From contig JAOUEV010000034.1 in NCBI GenBank assembly GCA_029858565.1, positions 1-37,843 of the forward strand: a DNA stretch of 37,843 nt, given 5' to 3'. Position 1 is the stretch's first letter; each line of letters starts with the position of its first letter. Under the pieces are notes generated by a model that made no database searches, was not told where the DNA came from, and saw only the letters and a list, made by a program, of their open reading frames with translations. Shown here in pieces: positions 27,804 to 36,027 of this stretch. The position numbers and the translations under genes are program-made. The DNA is from Nitrospirota bacterium (GTDB lineage Bacteria; Nitrospirota; UBA9217).

Positions 27804-28178
27804 ATGAACATGTTGACCAACGGCGGAACCACAGTAAAGGCAGGAACCTACTGGAATCTGGCGAACGGGAACAGGGTGCAGATGGAGCAGGAAGGCAGCC
27901 TTCCCGGCGACAGCAAGACCCGGTACATCAAGGCATCGGCGGCAGTGATGCTCATGGCAGCCCCGGCGATCGGCCTGGTCTTCGCAATGTTCCTCCCCTT
28001 CATCGGGATCGCGATGTCCTTAAGCCTGGTCGCCAGGAAACTGGCGCAGGGCGTGGCATCGGCGGCTGCAGGCAGCATGTCCTTCGGGTGGCGGCCCATC
28101 GAGGCCTATCTTGCGGGCAGGAAGAACAGGAAGGCTTCGAGAGCGAAGAAGGAGACCAAGGACAGCGGGAAGCAGTAA
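27804..28178 (+). CDS. Small membrane protein of unknown function
   Basis: I do not recognise a named family. The product is 124 residues: an N-terminal soluble part (NGGTTVKAGTYWNLANGNRV, then EQEGSLPGDSKTRYIKA), one or two membrane segments at about 47-75 (ASAAVMLMAAPAIGLVFAMF, then LPFIGIAMSLSLVARKL) and a strongly basic tail (GRKNRKASRAKKETKD). A good AAGGAGGG precedes two nearby ATGs, 27804 and 27810; the second has the better spacing. The gene stands alone between a candidate activator site and a strong terminator, so it is probably transcribed alone and under specific control. I recall similar short proteins in Geobacter-like genomes, none characterised. Confidence 0.75.
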   Translation: MNMLTNGGTTVKAGTYWNLANGNRVQMEQEGSLPGDSKTRYIKASAAVMLMAAPAIGLVFAMFLPFIGIAMSLSLVARKLAQGVASAAAGSMSFGWRPIEAYLAGRKNRKASRAKKETKDSGKQ

Positions 28179-28203
28179 CCGCACTTTGGCGGGACATGAT
28201 GAA

Positions 28204-28237
28204 GCGGGACAGGTCAACGACCTGTCCCGCTTTTTTT
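28204..28237 (+). terminator. Rho-independent terminator
   Basis: GCGGGACAGGTC (28204-28215) and GACCTGTCCCGC (28219-28230) form a perfect 12-bp stem with loop AAC, followed by seven Ts. It ends the transcript of the small membrane protein. Confidence 0.93.
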
Positions 28238-28384
28238 CATGACTGGGGGGAGATCCGACCGGCCGTCTATTCATATGCAGGCACAGCCTCTGCTCCCATT
28301 ATTCCGGACGTGGTCTGGAATCCATGGAATATCTTTGAGCGGGAACGGCATCCACGTCTTGGCGGGTATGACGATCTTTCTGTT

Positions 28385-28603
28385 TCACATCATCCGGCAC
28401 GGTATCCCTGCCTTTTCAAAAGCTGCGCGAAGTTCCGCTCCTTTCTCCTCATAGAATCCTTCTGTCATCGCCTCCCGCATCCCATGCTTCTTGTACGCCC
28501 AGTCAGCGTAATGATAGTTGTATCTGTCCATCAGGACACTATCCACACATCCCTTAAGCATTTCCGGGAGTCTCTCAGCATGGGGTATTTGCTCCCCCTT
28601 GTT
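28385..28603 (-). pseudogene. Decayed coding remnant directly after the GAF-PAS gene
   Basis: In the same frame as the GAF-PAS protein, immediately after its TAG, 72 more codons stay open to TGA at 28387-28385. They read like real protein: LKGCVDSVLMDRYNYHYADW, then AYKKHGMREAMTEGFYEEKG and AFEKAGIPCR. This resembles the C-terminus of SPL-type radical SAM proteins (from memory, weak). It has no ribosome site and no upstream catalytic part, so it is most likely a gene fragment. The rest of the gap, 28238-28384, holds no gene. Confidence 0.45.
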
Positions 28604-29875
28604 CTATTTCTTTGACTTCAGGTCCGCGATCTCACGTTCTTTGTCCGCCAGCTTCTGCTCCAGCCGCGCGTAGGCCGACATGTCGCGGATCACGGCCTGG
28701 ATGAACTTCTTGCCGATGAGCGTAAGCCCCACACAGCTCACTTCGACCGGCACCGGAGCTCCTTCCACGCGCAGCAGCTCGGCGTTCTTGAGCGACTGAC
28801 CTCCCTGGACGGTCTCGGCGAGCATGGTCTTGCCAAGCTCCCGGTCCACGACAATGTCCAGCAGGCTCTTGTGCAGGAGATCGAACTTCGCGTTCCCGGT
28901 GAGGCGCGCAGAATGTTCGTTCGCGAACACGATGTCCCCTGCCTCGGAAAGCACCAGGATCGCCTCGTTCGCGTTCTCCACCAGGGTCCGGTAGCGCTCC
29001 TCCGAGGCCCTCAGCTCCTCGGTCTTCTCGGTCACCCACTGTTCCAGCTCCATATTCATCTTCCGGAGCTCGGTCTGGAGCAGTTCGTTCTGCATGGTGT
29101 TCGAAAGGATGCCGGCGAGAGAGGTGAAAAAGTTGACCTCTTCGTCGCTGAAGTTCTTTGCGCGGGAATAGAGCAGTTCGATGACGCCCATGAGCGCGCC
29201 GCTGGAATAGACATAGAGCGGCAGGCAGTAGACCGATGAATAGCTCGACAGGGCCAGGCCCGGCGCGTCCCTGAACCGGCTGTCCTTGGTGAAGTCCTTG
29301 AGGATCGCCGGCTCGACCTTGCGCGCCACCCAGCCCTCGATGCCCTGGCCTACGGGAATGCGCACCATGCCGATCGCCTCCTGGCGGTAGCCGTTGGTCG
29401 CGGTCAGGACCAGCTCCTCCTTCTTCTTCTCGTAGCGATAGATGAGGCACACATCGGCTTCCATGACCCGCGCCGTGATATCGGCAACATCCTTCATGCG
29501 GTCCGGGAAAAGACGGGGCGAGTTGGCAGCGTAGTTCACGTCATAGATGCCCAGGAACTTTATGAACAGGTCATCCTTCATATCATGGAGCTCTTCCTGC
29601 TTGATATGGAGCGACAGGTTCGCGTCCTCGAGCCGGCGGTAGTAGGGAGCGATCACGGTCCGGTAGAGCACATAGGCGAGAACAGGCACCACGAGGATGG
29701 AGAAAAAGGCCAGTACCATGGCTGCACGGTCCTCATGGGACAGCGAGTACCCTGCATAGGTCCCCACGGAAATGGCAGAGATCAGGATCAGAGCGACCAG
29801 GATCGTGATGAATCTTTTTCCCTGCAGGGTCTCTTCTGATGCTGTTTCCGCGAAATCTTGCTGCCTGTTAGGCAT
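28604..29875 (-). CDS. Membrane GAF-PAS sensor without an output domain
   Basis: The product has 423 residues: two membrane spans (about 22-44 and 50-72), a coiled linker, a GAF domain at about 115-270 (DVCLIYRYEKKKEELVLTAT, IPVGQGIEGWVARK), a helical linker (TELRKMNMELEQWVTEKTEEL) and a PAS domain at about 295-400 (YRTLVENANEAILVLSEAGD, VPVEVSCVGLTLIGK), then a coiled-coil end. No kinase, GGDEF, EAL or HD domain follows. It may act through a partner. The stop is followed in-frame by a remnant. It neighbours cbiO but by 37 bp; a shared transcript is unclear. Confidence 0.85.
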   Translation of the reverse strand: MPNRQQDFAETASEETLQGKRFITILVALILISAISVGTYAGYSLSHEDRAAMVLAFFSILVVPVLAYVLYRTVIAPYYRRLEDANLSLHIKQEELHDMKDDLFIKFLGIYDVNYAANSPRLFPDRMKDVADITARVMEADVCLIYRYEKKKEELVLTATNGYRQEAIGMVRIPVGQGIEGWVARKVEPAILKDFTKDSRFRDAPGLALSSYSSVYCLPLYVYSSGALMGVIELLYSRAKNFSDEEVNFFTSLAGILSNTMQNELLQTELRKMNMELEQWVTEKTEELRASEERYRTLVENANEAILVLSEAGDIVFANEHSARLTGNAKFDLLHKSLLDIVVDRELGKTMLAETVQGGQSLKNAELLRVEGAPVPVEVSCVGLTLIGKKFIQAVIRDMSAYARLEQKLADKEREIADLKSKK

Positions 29876-29912
29876 TGTTTCCCCTCCGTGCTCCAGAATG
29901 GTACGTATTATA

Positions 29913-30779
29913 TCATGGTTTCAGCATCCTGCCCAGGTCCTTGACCGCCTGGTCCACGCTGATCGGGATCTCCACGGTCACGCCGCTGTCCCGCAGCCGG
30001 GCGAACAATTCGGTCAGGACGGGCGGATCGATGTTCGACCGCTGCAAAGCTTCCGTCTGCGTCAGGATATCGAAGGGCGTCCCCGCGGTGACGACCCCCT
30101 CGCCCCTGGCAAGCACGTAGACCCGGTCTGCAAAGCCTCCGACCAGATTGAGGTCGTGGGTCGACATGATGATGCTCATGCCTTCGCTGTTGCGGCGGTT
30201 CAGGATCGCGACCAGTTCGTTGCGCGAGCGCGTATCCAGCCCCTCAAAGGGCTCATCCAGCACCAGCAGCTCCGGCCGCATCACCAGGGCTCCTGCCAGG
30301 GCGACCTTCCGCTTCTCCCCGCCCGACAGGTAATGGCAGATCCTGTCCCGCAGATGGACGATGCCCAGTTCCTGCATCACATCCTCGACCATCTTGGCGG
30401 TCTCTTCCTTCCCGTACCCGTAGTTCCGCGGCGAAAAAGCGATGTCTTCCCACACGGTCGGCGACAGGATCTGCTCCTCCACGTTCTGGAGCAGCACGCC
30501 GATCTTCTCGCGGATGTCGTCGTAGTCCGTGGCGGGATTCACGTTGAAGACCGAGACCTTGCCCTCGTCGGGCTTCAGGAGCCCGAGAATATGATAGATC
30601 AGCGTGGTCTTGCCCGAACCGTTCCCGCCGAGCACCACGACCCGCTCTCCCCGCTTCACCATGAAATCGAGGCCGCAGATATGGATCTCCGTGGTGTCCG
30701 GATAGATGTGTTTGAGGCAGCTCACCGCGACCACATGGTCGTCGGGCTCTCCGTGGAAATGAAGGTGTCCGATGTTCAT
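29913..30779 (-). CDS. cbiO: ECF-type cobalt/nickel transporter ATPase
   Basis: CbiO energises uptake of cobalt or nickel with CbiQ and CbiM. The 288-residue protein has Walker A VVVLGGNGSGKTTL, signature YLSGGEKRKVALAGAL, Walker B ELLVLDEPFEGLD and the switch STHDLNLV. The first 17 residues (MNIGHLHFHGEPDDHVV) are an unusual His-rich extension before the standard KHIYPD start and could bind metal. It is the third transporter gene after cbiM and cbiQ. Confidence 0.92.
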   Translation of the reverse strand: MNIGHLHFHGEPDDHVVAVSCLKHIYPDTTEIHICGLDFMVKRGERVVVLGGNGSGKTTLIYHILGLLKPDEGKVSVFNVNPATDYDDIREKIGVLLQNVEEQILSPTVWEDIAFSPRNYGYGKEETAKMVEDVMQELGIVHLRDRICHYLSGGEKRKVALAGALVMRPELLVLDEPFEGLDTRSRNELVAILNRRNSEGMSIIMSTHDLNLVGGFADRVYVLARGEGVVTAGTPFDILTQTEALQRSNIDPPVLTELFARLRDSGVTVEIPISVDQAVKDLGRMLKP

Positions 30780-30800
30780 AGATTCCCTTGTCTTATCATT

Positions 30801-31502
30801 CTACCACGCCAGAACGACCGCCAGCACCGCCGCCCCCGCGCCCAGGGGCAGCCAGTCCTGGGCCGTGAAAGCGCCCGCGCCGTGCTCCGCCATGCTGCCG
30901 TTGTAGCCCCGCACGGACATCACGGCATAGAGCCTCGACGACCGATCGACCGCCCTGACCAGCAGCGCGCCGATGCCTTTCGCGATGTTCGTCCCGTTCC
31001 GGATGATGTTGCCCGGAGAGAACCCGCCCCGGAGCCTGATGGACGTCCCGAAGCTGTCCATCATGTCCAGGAGGATGAAGAAGGAGCGGTAGGTCATGAA
31101 GAGCCCGCTCGCCACGATCTCGGGGAGAAAGCCGCTCAGGACCGAGAAAATCCGGGGGTACGGGGTCGTCACGATCAGCATGCCCACGGCAAAGGCCGGG
31201 GTCACGGACTTGAGCAGCACCAGGGCGTAGACCCAGGCCCCGCGGCGCAGGCTCACGGCGTAGAGCAGCGCGAAGAGCGCGGCGTAGAGGGACAGGAACC
31301 CGATGGCGCGCCAGGGCAGCCCGATGGTCATGGCAACGGCCAACAGCAGGCCGAAACCCAGCGCCAGAGGCACCGGGTCCCGCGCGATTACCGCTCCGCA
31401 GACCACGAGGCCCACGAACAGCAGCTTGGCCGCTACCGATGCCCGGTGCAGCGGGCTGTCGCCGTCGGACGCCCACTGGTCGATCCGCGCAACATCGATC
31501 AT
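30801..31502 (-). CDS. cbiQ: ECF-type cobalt/nickel transporter T component
   Basis: CbiQ couples the ATPase to the substrate-binding membrane protein. From the ATG at 31502 the product is 233 residues with about five membrane spans and the family pattern FFILLDMMDSFGTSIRLRGG, then DRSSRLYAVMSVRGYNG, the second coupling helix. The start overlaps the cbiM stop by four bases. Confidence 0.9.
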   Translation of the reverse strand: MIDVARIDQWASDGDSPLHRASVAAKLLFVGLVVCGAVIARDPVPLALGFGLLLAVAMTIGLPWRAIGFLSLYAALFALLYAVSLRRGAWVYALVLLKSVTPAFAVGMLIVTTPYPRIFSVLSGFLPEIVASGLFMTYRSFFILLDMMDSFGTSIRLRGGFSPGNIIRNGTNIAKGIGALLVRAVDRSSRLYAVMSVRGYNGSMAEHGAGAFTAQDWLPLGAGAAVLAVVLAW

Positions 31503-32209
31503 GGAGCATCCTTTCCAGCAGTGGAGCATCCCGCGACAGCGTGCAGCCGGTGAGCCAGCAGGTCCGGACGGACCTGGGAGAGGAACCGGATCACGGCGCC
31601 GGTAATGGCGGACTCGATGATCCACCCAAGAGCCCCGAGCCCGAGCACCATGAAGGCGAAAGCGGCAAGTGATGTGCCGCCCTCTTTATGCTCCGTGGTT
31701 TCCCCGCCATGTTCGTGCCCTGCAAAGACATCCACATCAACATGGGACGTGCCCACGATGGCGATAAGGAAAAGCGATACCAGGAACAGCGCTCCGGCAG
31801 TGGCAAGGGCGGCGCGCCAGAACACGGAAAGTCGCTTCGGAAGAAGGAAGAAGAGCGTATGCCCCAGGGCCGCTTCCGCGCCCAGGAGCAGCGTGTTCAG
31901 ACCCATGACCGTGATGCCTCCATGACCGATCAGGGCAAGCATGAGGTTCACCAGCAGCGCCGCGACAAAGCCCAGCGCCGGACCGAGCAGGATCCCCGCC
32001 GCGACGGACAGGTTCAGGTGATAGGCAAGAGGCAGGACCTCGAGGTTCATGGCAACGAGCATGGATGCGGCAAGCACGCCCAGGAGCGGGATCTTCTTTT
32101 TCCGGTCCATGCCCCGGAGGCGGTAGAGTGCGAAGGCCAGCGCCCACGCCATCAGCACGAAGCCGGTCAGCCAGAGCCAGACCGGCAGGATGCCGTCGGG
32201 TATATGCAT
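31499..32209 (-). CDS. cbiM: ECF-type cobalt/nickel transporter S component
   Basis: CbiM binds the metal through its N-terminus; MHIPDG is the required start and the second residue is the metal-binding His. I therefore use the ATG at 32209; a GTG at 32218 overlaps the preceding gene by four bases and is also possible. The 236-residue product has about six to seven spans and the ALGFVAALLVNLMLALIGHGG type core. A His/Glu-rich loop (GTSHVDVDVFAGHEHGG, then TTEHKEGG) between late spans is unusual. No separate cbiN is seen. Confidence 0.9.
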   Translation of the reverse strand: MHIPDGILPVWLWLTGFVLMAWALAFALYRLRGMDRKKKIPLLGVLAASMLVAMNLEVLPLAYHLNLSVAAGILLGPALGFVAALLVNLMLALIGHGGITVMGLNTLLLGAEAALGHTLFFLLPKRLSVFWRAALATAGALFLVSLFLIAIVGTSHVDVDVFAGHEHGGETTEHKEGGTSLAAFAFMVLGLGALGWIIESAITGAVIRFLSQVRPDLLAHRLHAVAGCSTAGKDAP

Positions 32210-32214
32210 GTGGG

Positions 32215-32607
32215 TCACTGCTTGCCCCCGTTCCTGTGCGAAGACTTGATGAACACGAACCTGCCGTTTCCGCCCACAAAGATGTTCAGGAGCCAGCTGA
32301 CCGCGCTGATCACGAAAGCGCCCCAGAAGGCCGCGCGGAAGGACTCTATCACGAGCCCCGGCACGATGTCCGCCACGATGCTCAGCATGAAGGCGTTGAT
32401 GACCAGGGTGAACAGCCCCAGGGTGAGCAGGTTGATCGGCAGGGTCAGGATCAGCACCAGCGGCCTGATAACGGCGTTCACGACGCTCAGGATGCCCGCG
32501 GCCAGGATCCCCATGGCCATGCTCTCGATCCTGATGCCCTTGATGAGCGACGCGGCGATCACCAGGGACAGCAGGTTCATGGACCAGCGAAGCAGAAAAC
32601 CGAACAT
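32215..32607 (-). CDS. Phage-holin-like (DUF360/YvlD-type) small membrane protein
   Basis: The 130-residue protein has four hydrophobic segments and motifs typical of this family (NAVIRPLVLILTLPINLLTLGLF, in part, and NAFMLSIVADIVPGLVI). Function is unknown. The ATG at 32607 has GGAGG upstream; the open frame to 32721 is not supported. It ends at the start of cbiM and may be translated with the transporter. Confidence 0.8.
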   Translation of the reverse strand: MFGFLLRWSMNLLSLVIAASLIKGIRIESMAMGILAAGILSVVNAVIRPLVLILTLPINLLTLGLFTLVINAFMLSIVADIVPGLVIESFRAAFWGAFVISAVSWLLNIFVGGNGRFVFIKSSHRNGGKQ

Positions 32608-32901
32608 GGAACCTCCGAAAAAGTTCTGCATAGTAGCACAGTTATCAGGGCATTGCAACGAGGAGACCGCAAAACAGTTCATTGACGGAATGCTTCTTTT
32701 ATCCTGCGTCCCTGGCCGCACCGGCCGCGCCTGCGCGGGCAGTCCCGTCTTTACAGATCATTAACGACGTTTAACAGCGAATTTACCGCCAAAAGAGGTA
32801 CAGTTCACGCGTGGAAGATCCCCTCCTTCGGCTCGCATTCACGCTCTATCGTGTCGCATAGAGATAGTATACAGGGAAAATACGCAGAGAACGACCAGCC
32901 C
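32608..32901. other. Divergent promoter region
   Basis: This 294-bp gap separates a minus-strand operon (DUF360-cbiMQO) from a plus-strand HD-GYP gene. Promoters for both directions must lie here. I found no confident boxes. An isolated AGGAGACC near 32668 lies on the plus strand and is not a cobalamin riboswitch. Confidence 0.4.
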
Positions 32902-34392
32902 ATGATAATGAAAAAGCTCCTGGGAAAAAGGATGACCCTGCGCGTCAAGTTCATACTGCTGGGCGGGAGCATCCTCGCAGCCGTGATGACCGTTCTGTTC
33001 TGCTGGATGCTCGTGCAATCCGAAGAGGCAGTGATGAACCAGGTCGACGCCCAGGCGCAATCGCTCCTGAACCAGATCGTCATCACCCGCCAGTGGATCG
33101 CTGACCAGGACGGCCTCTATGTCCGCAAGTCCGCCGCGCGCACCACCAACCCCTTCCTGCCGAACACCGATATCGTGGACCGGTCGGGCCTCCACTACGT
33201 GCTGCGGAACCCCGCCATGGTGACCCGGCAGCTTTCGGAACTGTCCGGGAACTCCAAGCACTACCGTTTCCGCATCACGAGCCGCCAGCTGCGAAACCCG
33301 GCAAACGCGCCGAACGCCTTCGAACAGGATGCGCTCGTACAGTTCGAACGCCGGGGATTCGACAAGACCCGGAACGGAATCGCACGGCGCGACATTGAGG
33401 ACGGCGTGCCGGTCTATCGCCGCATCATTCCTCTTCGGGTGGAGGAGGCATGCCTGGGGTGCCATCGCGACCAGGGATATCGCGTGGGAGATGTGCGCGG
33501 CGGGATCAGCGTGACCATCCCCCTGGACAGTGCCGTTGCCGCTATCGCCCGCACCAGGCTCAGGCTCATCAGCGCCGGCGCAGCGATCATCCTGCTCATT
33601 GCCGGAAGCCTCTATTTCATCGTGCACAGGCTCGTGCTCAGACCCGTGGACCATCTCCACCAGGTGGCCGAGGGGATCAACGCGGGACAGTTCGAAACCC
33701 TGGCAACGATCCGTTCGGGAGACGAGTTCGAGGACCTGGCCGAATCGGTCAACCGCATGACCCAGCGCGTGCGCACAGGATATGAAGGCGCGGTCAAATC
33801 GCTCGCAGCGGCCATCGACGCCCGCGACCCCTACACCCGCGGCCATATCGACCGTGTCGCGCGGTACACCTTCGCGATCGCCCGCGAACTGGGCTGGTCC
33901 CGCGAAGAGCGGCGGAAGTGGAAAATGGGCGTGGTGCTGCATGATGTGGGAAAGATCGGCATCCGCGATGCCGTGCTCCAGAAACAGAAATACCTGACCG
34001 ACGACGAGCGCGCGGAAATGCAGGCCCACCCCCGCATCGGAGCGGAGATCGCCATTGCCTCGGAATCGGACCTGCTGATTCGGGAGCTGCCCGCCATCCT
34101 CTATCATCATGAATGGTTCGACGGCAGGGGCTATCCCGCCGGGCTCAAGGGTGAGGACATTCCGCCGATCGCACGGGTGCTTGCTGTTGCCGATGTGTAC
34201 GACGCCCTGATCACCGACCGGCCCTACCGCAAGGCAATGACCGACGAGAACGCGCTCGCCGTGATCCTGGACGGATCAGGCACCCAGTTCGATCCCGAAG
34301 TCGTAAAAGCGTTCCTTGCGGCCTGGGCCAAGGGATTCGCCGACGACACGCTGGTCGAGGACGACAGCGACCTGGTGCTTGAACGGACCTGA
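32902..34392 (+). CDS. Haem-c sensor HAMP HD-GYP phosphodiesterase
   Basis: A probable redox or ligand sensor that degrades cyclic-di-GMP. From the ATG at 32902, 496 residues: an anchor (14-36), a periplasmic DUF3365/Tll0287-type domain with a c-type haem motif CLGCH (C184, C187, H188), a second span (about 221-242), a HAMP domain (242-295) and an HD-GYP domain with HDVGKIG (H347, D348) and DGRGYPAG (407-414). The HD-GYP residues look intact. Upstream codons to 32851 are not supported by a ribosome site. It is followed 53 bp later by the sugar kinase gene. Confidence 0.9.
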   Translation: MIMKKLLGKRMTLRVKFILLGGSILAAVMTVLFCWMLVQSEEAVMNQVDAQAQSLLNQIVITRQWIADQDGLYVRKSAARTTNPFLPNTDIVDRSGLHYVLRNPAMVTRQLSELSGNSKHYRFRITSRQLRNPANAPNAFEQDALVQFERRGFDKTRNGIARRDIEDGVPVYRRIIPLRVEEACLGCHRDQGYRVGDVRGGISVTIPLDSAVAAIARTRLRLISAGAAIILLIAGSLYFIVHRLVLRPVDHLHQVAEGINAGQFETLATIRSGDEFEDLAESVNRMTQRVRTGYEGAVKSLAAAIDARDPYTRGHIDRVARYTFAIARELGWSREERRKWKMGVVLHDVGKIGIRDAVLQKQKYLTDDERAEMQAHPRIGAEIAIASESDLLIRELPAILYHHEWFDGRGYPAGLKGEDIPPIARVLAVADVYDALITDRPYRKAMTDENALAVILDGSGTQFDPEVVKAFLAAWAKGFADDTLVEDDSDLVLERT

Positions 34393-34445
34393 CACGCGGC
34401 CCCCCCCTTCCCCCTCCCAATTTGATGTGCTAGGATAGTACCATC

Positions 34446-35903
34446 ATGCAGCGCGCCTGTTACATCGGCATCGACCAGGGGAGCAGTTCCACCAAGGCGA
34501 TCGTCGTCGCCAATGACGGGGCCATCCTCTTTCGGGGGAAGCAGGAGCTTTCCCCTGCTTTGCGGGAAGACCATCGGGTCGAGCAGGACCCTGATGAGAT
34601 CCTCGGATCTGTCAGGTCAGCGCTCGATGAAGCGATCGGTCAAGCAAAGAACGCGGGGATGACGGTGCGCGGAGCAGGCCTATCCTGCCAGCGGTCATCG
34701 TGCCTTGCCTGGCATAAAGCGTCAGGAAAACCTCTATCGCCGGTCCTGAGCTGGCGCGATACCCGGGGTGAAGAGCTGGTTAAAGGCCTCGCGCTTCATC
34801 GCGACTATATATGGAAGGCTACGGGCCTTCCGCTCACGCCATATTATTCCGCCTCCAAGATGCGGTGGCTGATTGAGAACCTGCCTGACGCGGACAGTCC
34901 CTCCACGGTCCTCGGAACTTTATCCAGCTTTCTCTGCCAGAAACTGACCAACTCGACCTCGCCCCTGATCGATCACACCAATGGGGCACGCACGCAGCTC
35001 ATGAACATCAGTTCACTGTCCTGGGACAGCGAACTGGCAAAGATCTTCGGGCTTGCTGCCGCGAACCTGCCTGAGATCGTTCCCACTGCTCACAATTTCG
35101 GGGTGATCGAGACCGATGCTGGTCCCATCCCCCTGCTCGCCTGTATGGGAGATCAGCAGGCTGCAATGCTCGGCCTTGGCGTGCTCGAAAGAGATCAAGG
35201 CGGCATCAACTATGGCACCGGCGGGTTCCTGATGGTGAACACCGGCCGGACATTGATCCCCGCCCCCGGGCTCATGGCCTCGGTCCATTACTCAACAGCA
35301 ACCGACAGGCGATATCTTCTGGAAGGAAGCGTGAACGCGGTCGGAGACGCGCTCGAATGGCTCAAGCACAAGTTTCGGATGTTCGACCGCTTTGAGGAGA
35401 TCGATGAACTTTGCAGGAAAGCGGCAAGCGATGTGGTGGCATTCATCGCTTTGAACGGTGTCGGCGCGCCCTACTGGGAACCTGACGCCAAGACCGTCAT
35501 GAACGGCATGACAGCGGAAAGCACGCCCGCAGACATCGTCCGCGCCGCGATCGAAGGGATCACCTTCTTCATGCGGGATATTGACGGGGTGATCAAGGCG
35601 GCAGGCGTCAGCGCGGAACAGTTCACTGTCTCCGGCGGCCTCGCCTCCATCGGATATCTGCTCCAGACCCAGGCTGACATGCTCGGCCAAGACCTTGCAG
35701 TTTCAACAGAGCAAGACGCTTCTGCCCTTGGCGCCGCGTACCTCGCAGGCATGCAGCAGGGAGCCTGGAAGCCCGAAGATATTCAGAAGTTCACGCAGGG
35801 GAAAAGGATCGTACAGGCTGGCCGGAATCCGGGAATCAAGAAGCGCTATCAAAAGTGGACAGAGCTGCACAGGATGGCACGGGAACTGGACAGGACGTTG
35901 TAG
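34446..35903 (+). CDS. FGGY-family carbohydrate kinase
   Basis: This 485-residue kinase phosphorylates a sugar or polyol with ATP. N-terminal CYIGIDQGSSSTKAIV is the FGGY P-loop; GLSCQRSSCLAW and VLSWRDTRG resemble glycerol kinase; the C-terminal ATP-domain motif is FTVSGGLASIGYLLQTQADML. The substrate cannot be assigned; glycerol or xylulose-type are possible. No clear ribosome site precedes the ATG at 34446. The stop codon TAG lies inside the REP that follows. Confidence 0.85.
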   Translation: MQRACYIGIDQGSSSTKAIVVANDGAILFRGKQELSPALREDHRVEQDPDEILGSVRSALDEAIGQAKNAGMTVRGAGLSCQRSSCLAWHKASGKPLSPVLSWRDTRGEELVKGLALHRDYIWKATGLPLTPYYSASKMRWLIENLPDADSPSTVLGTLSSFLCQKLTNSTSPLIDHTNGARTQLMNISSLSWDSELAKIFGLAAANLPEIVPTAHNFGVIETDAGPIPLLACMGDQQAAMLGLGVLERDQGGINYGTGGFLMVNTGRTLIPAPGLMASVHYSTATDRRYLLEGSVNAVGDALEWLKHKFRMFDRFEEIDELCRKAASDVVAFIALNGVGAPYWEPDAKTVMNGMTAESTPADIVRAAIEGITFFMRDIDGVIKAAGVSAEQFTVSGGLASIGYLLQTQADMLGQDLAVSTEQDASALGAAYLAGMQQGAWKPEDIQKFTQGKRIVQAGRNPGIKKRYQKWTELHRMARELDRTL

Positions 35904-35961
35904 GTCGGGTAAAGCACTGCGAAACCCGACAGCCGTTGGGTTCCGCTTCGTTCAACCCGAC
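35900..35961. repeat. REP pair (BIME-like) overlapping the kinase stop codon
   Basis: The first REP, 35900-35930, starts with GTAG and has stem GTCGGGT...ACCCGAC. The second, 35935-35961, is a related hairpin with GTTGGGTT and AACCCGAC arms. The same unit flanks the RayT gene at 36839 and 37457. The GTAG supplies the TAG stop of the kinase. The hairpins may also protect the mRNA end. Confidence 0.88.
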
Positions 35962-35989
35962 ACACCACGAACCCTGCCCTTCTCATTCC

Positions 35990-36023
35990 TTGACAATTAA
36001 CGTGATACCGAATATAGTATCAC
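35990..36023 (+). promoter_or_regulatory. Promoter and operator of the PIN/RHH toxin-antitoxin operon
   Basis: A consensus promoter: TTGACA (35990-35995), a 17-base spacer, TATAGT (36013-36018). GTGATAC (36002-36008) and GTATCAC (36017-36023) form an inverted repeat that overlaps the -10. This is the expected operator for the antitoxin. The start would be near 36024-36026, two to four bases before the ATG at 36028, so the mRNA is almost leaderless. Confidence 0.8.
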
Positions 36024-36027
36024 TATC

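Noticed and set aside
28240-28384. Phrase resembling dispersed intergenic repeats
   Set aside because: Only one copy in the window and no clear symmetry, so not called as a repeat.
29772-31553. 593-codon plus-strand ORF
   Set aside because: Antisense to cbiO and cbiQ, which are clear families.
32660-32680. AGGAGACC resembling a B12 box upstream of the cbi genes
   Set aside because: It is on the wrong strand for cbiM and the other conserved parts of the cobalamin riboswitch are absent.
32839-34110. 423-codon minus-strand ORF
   Set aside because: Antisense to the HD-GYP gene whose domains are intact.
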